The position numbers were made by a program, and so were the translations under genes. The notes under the pieces are model-generated. The model was not told where the DNA came from, searched no databases, and saw only the letters and a list, made by a program, of their open reading frames with translations. A stretch of 64,000 nt of DNA from assembly GCF_018333215.1 (NCBI RefSeq), contig NZ_BORO01000010.1:1-64000 (forward strand), given 5' to 3'. The DNA comes from Oceanobacillus sp. J11TS1 (GTDB lineage Bacteria; Bacillota; Bacilli; Bacillales; Amphibacillaceae). Shown here in pieces: positions 28,083-35,754 of this stretch. Within the stretch, counting starts at the first letter, position 1, and each line of letters starts with the position of its first letter.

Positions 28083-28802
28083 TTATTGACCTTGAAATAT
28101 TTCTGGGTTATTACTAAATACGCCATCCACTCCATAAGAAAGAAGCTGTTCATATCGGTCTTTATCATTTACCGTATATGGATAAACAAGGTATCGTGCT
28201 TCTTTACACGATTGGACAAACGTTTGATCAACATACACTTGGTTTGGATGGATGCTATATATGGGCAGGTCACTTGCTTGTGCATATTTCCACGTATTTA
28301 AAATACGATAATGAAAGAGCATTCCCAATCGTAAGGCAGGATGGAGTTTAGAAATGTTTTGCAATGCCATATGGTCGAACGAAGAAATAATCACATTATC
28401 TAACCGATGATATTTTTCTAAGCAGTCCAATAACCTTTTTTCGATCCCTGGATAAATTACTGGAATGTTTTTTATTTCCACGTTGAGAATAACTTCAGGT
28501 GGCGTAATGGATAAAACATCTTCCAAGCGACACAGATGAAGTCCTTTATATTTCTCATTGAAACTGGATCCGATATCAATCTGCTGAATTTCTTCCCATG
28601 TAAGCTGTTGAATCATTTTTTTGCTGTTTTTGTTAAAACGGGTTAGTTTTGCATCATGACAGATAACCAATTCCTGATCTTTCGTCAGCTGTACATCTAA
28701 TTCCATTCCTTTGGGCTGATGAGCTAATGCTTTTTCAAAGGATGGAATGGTGTTTTCCGGTGCTTCTGTTAAAGAACCGCGGTGAGCAAAATTAAGTACC
28801 AA
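28083..28802 (-). CDS. glycerophosphodiester phosphodiesterase
   Basis: The 239-residue protein has the GDPD family marks FAHRGSLTEAPENTIPSF at the N-terminus, ELDVQLTKDQELVICHD with the metal-binding Glu/Asp and second His, and VEIKN. It splits glycerophosphodiesters to glycerol 3-phosphate and an alcohol, so it may recycle glycerol phosphate for tagD or act on teichoic acid. No signal peptide is visible, so a cytoplasmic role is likely. I place the start at the TTG at 28802, which has AAGGAGGG eight bases upstream; the ATG at 28832 would lie before that site. Confidence 0.88.
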   Translation of the reverse strand: MVLNFAHRGSLTEAPENTIPSFEKALAHQPKGMELDVQLTKDQELVICHDAKLTRFNKNSKKMIQQLTWEEIQQIDIGSSFNEKYKGLHLCRLEDVLSITPPEVILNVEIKNIPVIYPGIEKRLLDCLEKYHRLDNVIISSFDHMALQNISKLHPALRLGMLFHYRILNTWKYAQASDLPIYSIHPNQVYVDQTFVQSCKEARYLVYPYTVNDKDRYEQLLSYGVDGVFSNNPEIFQGQ

Positions 28803-29110
28803 AGCGTAACCCTCCTTTATCGTTATTATCATGATAGCATAGCAAAATTATAAGATATAAATAAAATGTAGCGAGACAAGCTTCTATGGGAGAGGAGTAA
28901 TAATCAAGACATGTATTTATTCGCCCTGCTAAAATAGCCGTACTTATACTTTATTCCTTGAATTCTTTATAATGCTATAAAGTCCAAAATATGGTTTGAT
29001 TTTTTTATTTCGTTTGTGACAAACTGAAATATAGAATATTTTATCCTAATTAATACACGAATCGACATAGATGTTGTATAATAAATAGCAATAGGATTGG
29101 GGTGTAACGG
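28803..29110. other. divergent intergenic region before the second tagO
   Basis: The region holds the AAGGAGGG of the phosphodiesterase and a plus-strand TATAAT at 29077-29082 without a good -35. A GATTGGGGTG site precedes the tagO ATG. Nothing else is evident. Confidence 0.4.
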
Positions 29111-30178
29111 ATGATTCAAATTGCGATTTTATCGATGACGAGTTTGATCGCAGCGTTAATTGTAACGCCTATTGTCATCAAATATTCCAAAAAACTGCAT
29201 ATCACGGACAAGCCCAATGCTCGAAAGGTACACCAAGAGCCTATTCCTACGCTTGGAGGAATAGCTATTGCAATAAGTTTTATCATTGGATTACTCGTCC
29301 TACAGCCAACCAGTGATTTTCACGCAGCAATTATCATTGGCGCAGGGGTGATTTTGATTCTTGGTATTTTCGATGACATCTATGACTTACCCGCAAAGTT
29401 TAAATTTTTCGTTCAATTTTTGGTTGCGTGTCTAGTGGTTTTTTGGGGCGGGCTGCAAGTTGAATTTATTAATTTGCCATTTGGCGGAGAACTAGAATTT
29501 GGTTTATTTAGTGAAGTATTCACGATACTTTGGATAGTAGGAATTACCAATGCGATTAATCTTATTGACGGTTTAGATGGGCTTGCAGCTGGTGTCTCAG
29601 GAATTGCGCTGCTTACCATTACTGGGATGGCAATGTTAATGGGAGACGTTTACGTCACCACCATGGCGATGATATTGCTTTTTAGTATCCTAGGATTTTT
29701 ACGATATAATTTTCACCCGGCCAAGATTTTTATGGGGGACACAGGAGCGCTATTCCTTGGGTTTATGATTTCCGTATTGTCTTTATTAGGATTTAAAAAT
29801 GTGACCGTTGTTTCTTTTTTAATTCCTATCTTTATTCTTGGTGTTCCGATTTCAGATACCTTGATTGCAATGATACGCAGGAAAGTAAATAATCGTCCTG
29901 TATCCAGTCCAGACAGTGCGCATCTTCATCATCGGTTAATTCAATTCGGGTTTTCGCATAAGCAGACAGTGCTATTTATTTATTTGTTGAGTACATTATT
30001 TAGTGTGACAGCGATTCTCTTTTCTATGACAACCTTATGGGGATCGATGCTGATATTGTGTATTGTGCTATTTGCAATTACGATGCTTGTAGACGCATTA
30101 GAAATGATTACGAGTGAATTTAAACCGTTCACGAATCTTTTTAAACGAACATCAGATCATAGACATTCAAAAAAATAA
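29111..30178 (+). CDS. tagO: TagO-like undecaprenyl-phosphate GlcNAc-1-phosphate transferase (copy 2)
   Basis: The 355-residue membrane protein has the same family marks as copy 1: DD at 88-89, NAINLIDGLDG at 147-157, GDTG at 209-212 and the HLHH loop near 274. It loads GlcNAc 1-phosphate on undecaprenyl phosphate. Its neighbours tagU, tagA and mnaA, which provide the later steps of the wall teichoic acid linkage unit and its attachment, make this the better candidate for the teichoic acid TagO. It is followed by its own terminator. Confidence 0.88.
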   Translation: MIQIAILSMTSLIAALIVTPIVIKYSKKLHITDKPNARKVHQEPIPTLGGIAIAISFIIGLLVLQPTSDFHAAIIIGAGVILILGIFDDIYDLPAKFKFFVQFLVACLVVFWGGLQVEFINLPFGGELEFGLFSEVFTILWIVGITNAINLIDGLDGLAAGVSGIALLTITGMAMLMGDVYVTTMAMILLFSILGFLRYNFHPAKIFMGDTGALFLGFMISVLSLLGFKNVTVVSFLIPIFILGVPISDTLIAMIRRKVNNRPVSSPDSAHLHHRLIQFGFSHKQTVLFIYLLSTLFSVTAILFSMTTLWGSMLILCIVLFAITMLVDALEMITSEFKPFTNLFKRTSDHRHSKK

Positions 30179-30191
30179 GTGATTAAATTAG

Positions 30192-30233
30192 ACCTTGGCA
30201 AATAGTACTGTTCTAGCTTGCTGAGGTTTTTTT
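30192..30233 (+). terminator. terminator of tagO copy 2
   Basis: ACCTTGGCAA pairs with TTGCTGAGGT, with two wobble pairs, followed by seven T. Confidence 0.65.
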
Positions 30234-30239
30234 AGTACA

Positions 30240-30276
30240 AAAAAAGCAAGGATGCTTCAAAGCATCCTTGCTTTTG
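30240..30276. terminator. terminator of the LCP gene
   Basis: GCAAGGATGC and GCATCCTTGC form a perfect stem; the T-run is best on the minus strand, where it ends the LCP gene. Confidence 0.85.
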
Positions 30277-30288
30277 TATAATGAATTA

Positions 30289-31470
30289 TTACCATTGATT
30301 CCCTTGTTCTGGGCTTTCATATGGATCATATTCGGGTTCTTCGCTTTCGTACTGGTTATATTCAGGCTCTTCATATTCATCTTGATTATATTCGGAACCT
30401 TGATAGCTGTTGATTTCGTCCTCTTGCTGATAGGAATTATCCGGTTCTGCAGTGTTTGTTTCCCAGGTTGAACTTGGTTCTTCATTGGTTATGGGAAGAT
30501 CTAAATGTGTTCGTAATTCCCTTTGTGTGTCAGCTAAAGCAGTCTCATCTAAATACCAGTAATACGTGCTGCCAGGGGCAGAATCGAAACCTGATAAGGT
30601 AAGTGTCTCAATGTTTAAATTATCTCCTGCAGTTAAATAGGATACAAAGCTTTGCATTTCGCTGAATGTCATATTGGTAGTCATGTTGTCCCCAATTGAC
30701 TTGACAAGGCTATCCACTTTAAAGATTGTATTAAATGACATGGCTTTGTTTGCAATCGCCTGCATAATCTCTTGCTGACGTTTTCCGCGTTCAATATCAT
30801 TATCCAGTTTTCTTGTTCTTGCTAAGGCTAATGCTTCTTCGCCATCAAGCTCCTGTTTACCTGGCATTAAATGAATAGCTCCTGCCTTGTCTTTAGAATC
30901 TTGTTCTTTAAACTCGTAAGGGACATCGACTTCAATACCATCTAATGTATCTACGACATCGATAAAGGCTTCAAAGTTTAATTTGACATAATAATCGACA
31001 GGAATATCTAACAGATTCTCTACCGTATCAATGGTTCCTTTTGTACCACCATAATGATGCGCGTGATTAATCTTATCCTCATAGCCGACTTCAGGAATAT
31101 AAGTGTAGGTATCCCGAGGGATGCTCAGTAATTTTACGCTTTTATCCTCTTTATTAAGCGTGGCAAGCATTAATGTATCTGTTCTTGCACTTTCAGCTCC
31201 ACCGCGGACATCACTGGTATCCACACCCATAATTAAGACAGTGACATTATCAAAATCGGGATCGACAACGCCGTCTCTTAAATCCGATTTATCTCTGCCG
31301 TCATCTTCATAAGAGTCAGATAAAACATTCCCAGTAGTGACATATAAATAGCCCATATAGATACCAACCGCAACGAAAAGTATAACGAGCGGAACTAAAA
31401 TAAAAGACAATTTTCTTACTTTGCGCTTCTTTTTCCGCACGATTCGCGTTTGTGTTTTATTTTTTGACAT
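30289..31470 (-). CDS. tagU: LytR-CpsA-Psr (LCP) family glycopolymer ligase
   Basis: LCP proteins transfer lipid-linked wall polymers to peptidoglycan outside the cell. The 393-residue protein has a basic N-terminus and one membrane helix (about 22-45), then the LCP domain (about 85-260) with LLSIPRDTYTYIP, DKINHAHHYGG, LALARTRK and DIERGKRQQEIM, carrying the conserved Arg and Asp residues that bind pyrophosphate lipids. The last 45 residues or so are a low-complexity tail rich in Glu, Tyr, Pro and Gln (EEPEYNQYE), unusual for the family. AAGGAG precedes the ATG. TagT, TagU and TagV cannot be told apart by eye; I use tagU loosely. Confidence 0.88.
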   Translation of the reverse strand: MSKNKTQTRIVRKKKRKVRKLSFILVPLVILFVAVGIYMGYLYVTTGNVLSDSYEDDGRDKSDLRDGVVDPDFDNVTVLIMGVDTSDVRGGAESARTDTLMLATLNKEDKSVKLLSIPRDTYTYIPEVGYEDKINHAHHYGGTKGTIDTVENLLDIPVDYYVKLNFEAFIDVVDTLDGIEVDVPYEFKEQDSKDKAGAIHLMPGKQELDGEEALALARTRKLDNDIERGKRQQEIMQAIANKAMSFNTIFKVDSLVKSIGDNMTTNMTFSEMQSFVSYLTAGDNLNIETLTLSGFDSAPGSTYYWYLDETALADTQRELRTHLDLPITNEEPSSTWETNTAEPDNSYQQEDEINSYQGSEYNQDEYEEPEYNQYESEEPEYDPYESPEQGNQW

Positions 31471-31708
31471 AAAGGATGGTCTCCTTATAATTTAGAATTA
31501 AAATAAAAAGCATTCCTGCTTGAAAAGAAAGATAATAGAAAATAATAACTAAGAATGCTATGATATCTTTAGTTTTCCATTTTCTTTGAGGAATACACTA
31601 ACATTAATGATACTATGTTTTTTCTTATACGTAAATGACGTTTTTCTTACAATTAATAGATATGGGCTTAGTTTGTGGGAAAAATGTGGCAGAAAGGATA
31701 CGGTTAGA

Positions 31709-32431
31709 TTGCAAAATGTGACAGTAATGGACATTCCATTTGTTAATATAACGAAACAGGATTTATTACAAGAGCATATTTACCCACGTTTAGAGCAGAA
31801 AAAGAAGACGTTTGTTGTGACGGCCAATCCGGAAATCGTCATGAAGACAAGAGAAGATGCGGCTTTTAAGAAAATTGTTCAAGAAGCAGATTATACGGTT
31901 CCGGACGGGATTGGCATAATTATAGCTGCAAAATGGATGAAAACCCCCTTACAAGAAAGAATTGCCGGTTATGATCTCTCTCTGGACTTGTTAAATTATG
32001 CGAATACGCATCAATTAAGCTGTTATTTTTTAGGTGCGAGTGAGGAAATCAACCAAAAAGCTGTGGAAAAGGTAAAAAAGGACTATCCGAACATAGAGAT
32101 AGCTGGAAATCATCATGGTTTTTTTGAGCTAGAGGATTATGATTTTGCGAAAAGTGTAGCTGATACACAACCTGATATTATTTTTGTTGCAGCAGGATTT
32201 CCAAAACAGGAAAAATGGATTGCAGCTTATAAGCATTTATTTGATCATGGATTGTTTATTGGTGTAGGTGGAACTTTTGATGCTTTAGCTGGGACAGTGA
32301 AGCGTGCCCCTGCATTTTGGATAAAGCTGAATCTGGAATGGTTCTATCGGTTATCGCAGCAGCCAAGGACGAGATTTAAACGCACACTGAAGCTTTTTGA
32401 GTTTATGTTTAGAGTGATGTTTAATAGGTAG
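31709..32431 (+). CDS. tagA: N-acetylmannosaminyltransferase TagA
   Basis: TagA adds ManNAc from UDP-ManNAc to lipid-linked GlcNAc, the second step of the linkage unit. Family WecG/TagA/CpsF marks are VTANPEIVMKTRED, VPDGIGIIIAAKW, RIAGYDLSLDLL, YFLGASEE, and FVAAGFPKQEKWI. I take the TTG at 31709 (AAAGGA at 31694-31699), giving 240 residues that begin MQNVTVMDIPFVN, in line with the family. The frame is open further upstream to 31586, but that stretch has no homology to TagA and no ribosome binding site. Confidence 0.88.
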   Translation: MQNVTVMDIPFVNITKQDLLQEHIYPRLEQKKKTFVVTANPEIVMKTREDAAFKKIVQEADYTVPDGIGIIIAAKWMKTPLQERIAGYDLSLDLLNYANTHQLSCYFLGASEEINQKAVEKVKKDYPNIEIAGNHHGFFELEDYDFAKSVADTQPDIIFVAAGFPKQEKWIAAYKHLFDHGLFIGVGGTFDALAGTVKRAPAFWIKLNLEWFYRLSQQPRTRFKRTLKLFEFMFRVMFNR

Positions 32432-32599
32432 CTTAAGTTATAGCTCATTTGATAACTTTTCACCAATGCGCTTAAACATGAATATACGGCCCTGTATTTG
32501 ATATAGTTAACGTAGTCCAAATAACTAGAGAAAAGATATTCCGATTATAATAGCAGATACTAATTCATGGAAAATTTATGAAAAAGGGGGAGTACATAA

Positions 32600-33724
32600 A
32601 TGAAGCGTATAAAGATACTGACTGTTTTTGGAACAAGGCCAGAAGCAATTAAAATGGCACCGCTTATCTTAGAATTAAAAAAGCGAAGTCAGCAATTTGA
32701 AACGGAGGTTGCAGTTACTGCACAGCATCGTGAAATGCTCGATCAAGTCTTGGAAACATTTGCAATCACACCTGACTACGATTTGAACTTAATGAAGAAA
32801 AATCAAACCTTAGCACAAATCACCAAAGGGGCGTTAACTGGTTTAGAGGGCGTTATAGAAAAGTCGAAGCCGGATATGGTTCTAGTGCATGGAGATACGA
32901 CAACGACATTTGCTGCCTCTTTAGCTGCGTTTTATAAAGAAATTCCTGTTGGGCATGTGGAAGCAGGCTTGCGGACATGGAATAAGTTTTCGCCGTACCC
33001 AGAGGAAATGAATCGTCAGCTGACTGGTGTGATTGCTGATTTGCACTTTTCACCAACGGAACAAGCAAAAAATAATCTGTTAGCAGAGAATAAACCGGCG
33101 GATCGGATTTTTGTAACGGGAAATACAGGAATTGACGCCTTAAAAACAACCGTGAATCCAAAGTACCACCACGAGATTTTACAAGCCAACGCAGATAAGC
33201 GCCTTGTCCTTGTCACTGCACACCGAAGAGAAAATCTAGGTGCACATATGGAGCAGATGTTTCGTGCTATCCGCAAATTGGTGGAAACACATCCAGATAT
33301 TTATGTTGTGTATCCCGTCCATCTCAATCCAAAGGTGCAGGAAACAGCGAATCAAATTCTTGGAGATGTGGAACGTATTCAGTTAATTGAACCATTAGGT
33401 GTGATTGATTTCCATAATTTCTTATCGAGAGCTTATCTAACTTTAACGGATTCAGGAGGCATCCAAGAGGACGCACCGTCTTTAGGGGTTCCGGTTGTTG
33501 TGCTAAGAGATACTACAGAACGTCCAGAAGGAGTAGCCGCAGGTACATTAAAATTAGCAGGTACGAATGAAGAGGATATCTTCCAAGTCGCAAATGAATT
33601 ATTATCTGATGAAACCGCATATGTCAAAATGGCAAAGGCGGTTAACCCTTATGGAGATGGAGAAGCATCTGCCCGAATTATTGCTGCCATCTTAAAATAC
33701 TTTCACGGGGAAGAAGATAAGTAG
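32600..33724 (+). CDS. mnaA: UDP-N-acetylglucosamine 2-epimerase
   Basis: MnaA converts UDP-GlcNAc to UDP-ManNAc, the substrate of TagA encoded just upstream. The 374-residue protein begins KILTVFGTRPEAIKMAPL and contains VHGDTTTTFAA, GHVEAGLRTW, VTAHRRENLG and LTDSGGIQEDAPSLGVPV, all standard for non-hydrolysing epimerases. AAAGGGGGAG precedes the ATG. The 168-base gap after tagA has no terminator that I can see, so the two may be cotranscribed. Confidence 0.95.
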   Translation: MKRIKILTVFGTRPEAIKMAPLILELKKRSQQFETEVAVTAQHREMLDQVLETFAITPDYDLNLMKKNQTLAQITKGALTGLEGVIEKSKPDMVLVHGDTTTTFAASLAAFYKEIPVGHVEAGLRTWNKFSPYPEEMNRQLTGVIADLHFSPTEQAKNNLLAENKPADRIFVTGNTGIDALKTTVNPKYHHEILQANADKRLVLVTAHRRENLGAHMEQMFRAIRKLVETHPDIYVVYPVHLNPKVQETANQILGDVERIQLIEPLGVIDFHNFLSRAYLTLTDSGGIQEDAPSLGVPVVVLRDTTERPEGVAAGTLKLAGTNEEDIFQVANELLSDETAYVKMAKAVNPYGDGEASARIIAAILKYFHGEEDK

Positions 33725-33791
33725 AAGTGGATCTTTCGTATATTGAAAAGATTTCATTTCAAATAGAAGAATGAATCTAGTAGAAATAAAC

Positions 33792-33838
33792 AAAAAGAGG
33801 ATTTTCCCACATCATTAAAATGGGAAAATCCTCTTTTT
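33792..33838. terminator. strong bidirectional terminator
   Basis: An 18-bp perfect stem (33792-33809 with 33821-33838) with A-run and T-run ends separates mnaA from the converging yvrJ operon. Confidence 0.92.
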
Positions 33839-33972
33839 CACCGTATCTTCTCTGGAATCGAGTAGATGGACTCAATTAACTGATTGAGCTTTCCCTCAAC
33901 TCGGTGTAACAAGTAGAAGGTCACCGCAGCTGGGAATCCGATATCGGTTAAAAGAGAAATCCATGCTTCCAT
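33838..33972 (-). CDS. yvrJ: YvrJ family small protein
   Basis: A 44-residue protein starting MEAWISLLTDIGFPAAVTFY, with one hydrophobic helix followed by LLHRVEGKLNQLIESI; this is the YvrJ family pattern. AAAGGCGGTG precedes the ATG. It is the third gene of a small minus-strand operon after DUF1659 and DUF2922 proteins, an arrangement seen in many Bacillales. Function is unknown. Its stop codon touches the terminator. Confidence 0.85.
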   Translation of the reverse strand: MEAWISLLTDIGFPAAVTFYLLHRVEGKLNQLIESIYSIPEKIR

Positions 33973-34049
33973 AAGATTCACCGCCTTTTGTAATGAAGGA
34001 AATAAGTTTCAAGAACAAGCAAATGTTTTATTATTTATAAAAGACAATG

Positions 34050-34072
34050 CCGTGAGGAGAGTCTCCCCACGG
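34050..34072 (-). other. hairpin between the DUF2922 gene and yvrJ
   Basis: CCGTGAGGAGA pairs with TCTCCCCACGG with one mismatch. There is no long T-run after it on the minus strand, so it may be a transcript-stabilising or attenuating structure rather than a terminator. Confidence 0.4.
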
Positions 34073-34095
34073 TCCAAAGTCTGTGTGCAGAAAGA

Positions 34096-34308
34096 TTATA
34101 ATTCAATCTCTTCTACAGTACGTTCGACGATGCGAGCGCTGTGTATTTCCATTAGTTCACCCCCGGTGCTGTACAGAGCGTTTTCACGAAGAATGGTGTC
34201 CATTGCTTCCTGAATTGTTTCTGCATCTGCTGGTTCTGTCGGGTGGTCTACCGAATAGGTCACGATTTTTCCTTCCGCGTTTAAAAACTTCAATTCAAGT
34301 TTTCTCAT
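34096..34308 (-). CDS. DUF2922 family protein
   Basis: The 70-residue protein begins MRKLELKFLNAEGKIVTYSV and has the compact beta-rich pattern of DUF2922, ending in acidic residues. It has no signal peptide or membrane segment. AGGAGGG precedes the ATG. It lies between the DUF1659 gene and yvrJ in one operon. No function is known to me. Confidence 0.82.
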   Translation of the reverse strand: MRKLELKFLNAEGKIVTYSVDHPTEPADAETIQEAMDTILRENALYSTGGELMEIHSARIVERTVEEIEL

Positions 34309-34347
34309 CTGCTTTCCCTCCTCTCTTTTAAAATTTCAGATTTTGGG

Positions 34348-34572
34348 TTAGCCTTCGTGAATATCTGAAACATCTCGGCGGCTAACATTGTAGAGCTCGT
34401 GCTGCTGAACCGAAGCGAATGCATTAGCTGTTAGAAAAAGCTGTTCAGCAGTAGCCTCTGTTTTTACATTGCTGAACCGCTTTTGCTTTAGGATTTGTTC
34501 ACCAGTATCTGGATCAATCCCTTCGCTTAACGTAAGCTGCAAAACGGATTCCGTTAATTGAGCAACTGCCAT
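34348..34572 (-). CDS. DUF1659 family protein
   Basis: The 74-residue protein (MAVAQLTESVLQLTLSEG, then GEQILKQKRFSNVK) fits the DUF1659 family, small soluble proteins of unknown role that occur with DUF2922 and YvrJ. AAAGGAGGTGATGA precedes the ATG, a very strong ribosome binding site suggesting abundant translation. It is the first gene of the trio and is divergent from the sigma factor gene at 34998. Confidence 0.82.
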   Translation of the reverse strand: MAVAQLTESVLQLTLSEGIDPDTGEQILKQKRFSNVKTEATAEQLFLTANAFASVQQHELYNVSRRDVSDIHEG

Positions 34573-34819
34573 TGTTCATCACCTCCTTTCACATCTATAA
34601 TCGTTTCTGACCAAAAAGGAGGGGCAAGTTGATAAAAATTTATACGTTTTTTATATAACTATTGAGATATTTAATAGGAAAGAGACAGTTATTTTTGTTT
34701 TTTGTCGTTCGGAATATCCGTCTTTTTATAAAAAATGGGCTTAACAAAAGGGCTCAAAAGGCTGATTTAATGGTGATATATAAGGGTTAGCCAACTTTAT
34801 GTCGAAATTTGTCGATAAA

Positions 34820-34936
34820 ATATGTAAACTGCAGTTTGTCGGCACAAACTGCATAAAAATAGGTCAGTTTATAGCAACAAACTGCAGTTTACCCGGACAA
34901 ACTGCCAGTTTGTTGCTACAAACTGAAAGTTTGTCT
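34820..34936. repeat. array of AAACTG/CAGTTT palindromes between the DUF1659 operon and the sigma factor gene
   Basis: Palindromes built on ACAAACTG and its complement CAGTTTGT occur at 34826-34837, 34879-34890, 34897-34913 and 34918-34934, with further half sites at 34844-34851 and 34865-34870. Neighbouring centres are 20 to 21 bases apart in several cases, about two turns of the helix. The block ends about 60 bases before the sigma factor ATG. It could be a multi-site operator or an extragenic repeat. The rest of the 425-base gap shows nothing definite. Confidence 0.85.
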
Positions 34937-34997
34937 AGATGACGCTTTGGAAAATTTCCGTTACAGTAAAAACACAACATAAGAAAGGGGAGTTAAA

Positions 34998-35552
34998 ATG
35001 ACAAAAAAGAAGTGGGAGTTAGAGGATTTTATTGAACAGAATCAACGCAGGGTGTATTACCAACTGAACAGGTTAAAAATTCAGGATAGGGAAGGTGATT
35101 ATTTTCAAGAGGGACTGGTTGCGATGTGGAGAGCGTATGAAAAGCACAATCCAGATAAGGGGCCATTAGCGACATATATGAATTATCAAATCCGAAATCG
35201 CCTAGTGGATATCATCCGTAAATCATCCGTTGAAAGAAAATACTTAGACCAGCTTATTTATCAGCGCAAAGTTGAGACGCAGTCAGGAAACTATTTGGAC
35301 GGAAACCAAATACCAGAAATGCAAGGAGAAGGAAATCCGCTAGAGACGGTTGATCATCTAGATGCTAGCTCTCTATCTGAATTTACAGCGGCTTTAACGG
35401 ATAAGCAGAAAATTTGGTTCTGTGATGCAATTATAGATGGGCTAACCAATCCAGAAATAGCCGAGAAAGAACAAGTGAGTTTAGAAGCGGTAAAAAGCTG
35501 GGCGAAAGGTGCAAAGCGGAAATTACGTAAATTGAACTGGGATAGAACGTAA
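34998..35552 (+). CDS. small sigma-70 family RNA polymerase sigma factor
   Basis: The 184-residue protein has a region 2-like segment (about 5-80: YFQEGLVAMWRAYEKHNPDKGPL, then MNYQIRNRLVDIIRK) and a C-terminal helix-turn-helix of region 4 type (about 130-180: LTNPEIAEKEQVSLEAVKSWAKGAKRKLRKL). This makes it an alternative sigma factor of the ECF or related group. GAAAGGGGAG precedes the ATG. No anti-sigma gene is adjacent. It is divergent from the DUF1659-DUF2922-yvrJ operon with a palindrome array between, so these genes are candidate targets or partners; this is inference. Confidence 0.82.
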   Translation: MTKKKWELEDFIEQNQRRVYYQLNRLKIQDREGDYFQEGLVAMWRAYEKHNPDKGPLATYMNYQIRNRLVDIIRKSSVERKYLDQLIYQRKVETQSGNYLDGNQIPEMQGEGNPLETVDHLDASSLSEFTAALTDKQKIWFCDAIIDGLTNPEIAEKEQVSLEAVKSWAKGAKRKLRKLNWDRT

Positions 35553-35603
35553 TAAGAACAATCAATCCACGAACTGTAGTCATGATTTAAAAAGAAAATA
35601 ATA

Positions 35604-35647
35604 GGGAAAAGGCTATAATTATCATTTTGATAGTTGTAGTCTTTCCC
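35604..35647. terminator. hairpin between the sigma factor and LysM genes
   Basis: GGGAAAAGGCTATAATTATC pairs with GATAGTTGTAGTCTTTCCC with a few wobble or mismatched pairs. It lies between two converging genes; T-runs are weak on both sides. Confidence 0.5.
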
Positions 35648-35754
35648 ATTTAGATACAGCCCGTTTTAATGGATTTAAACCCCATAAAAAAATCCATACT
35701 TTCCATCCGCGTAGCGAACAGTCAGTACAGATTTTTCCTTATTATAATATCAAA

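Noticed and set aside
28803-28832. ATG start of the glycerophosphodiesterase at 28832
   Set aside because: AAGGAGGG lies after this ATG and before the TTG at 28802, where the conserved N-terminus begins.
31586-31708. Upstream extension of TagA by 41 residues with a hydrophobic stretch
   Set aside because: There is no ribosome binding site and no match to the TagA N-terminus; the TTG at 31709 gives the expected length.
34820-34936. Possible CRISPR or terminator cluster
   Set aside because: Palindromes are short, adjacent and without spacers of constant length, and no T-runs follow.
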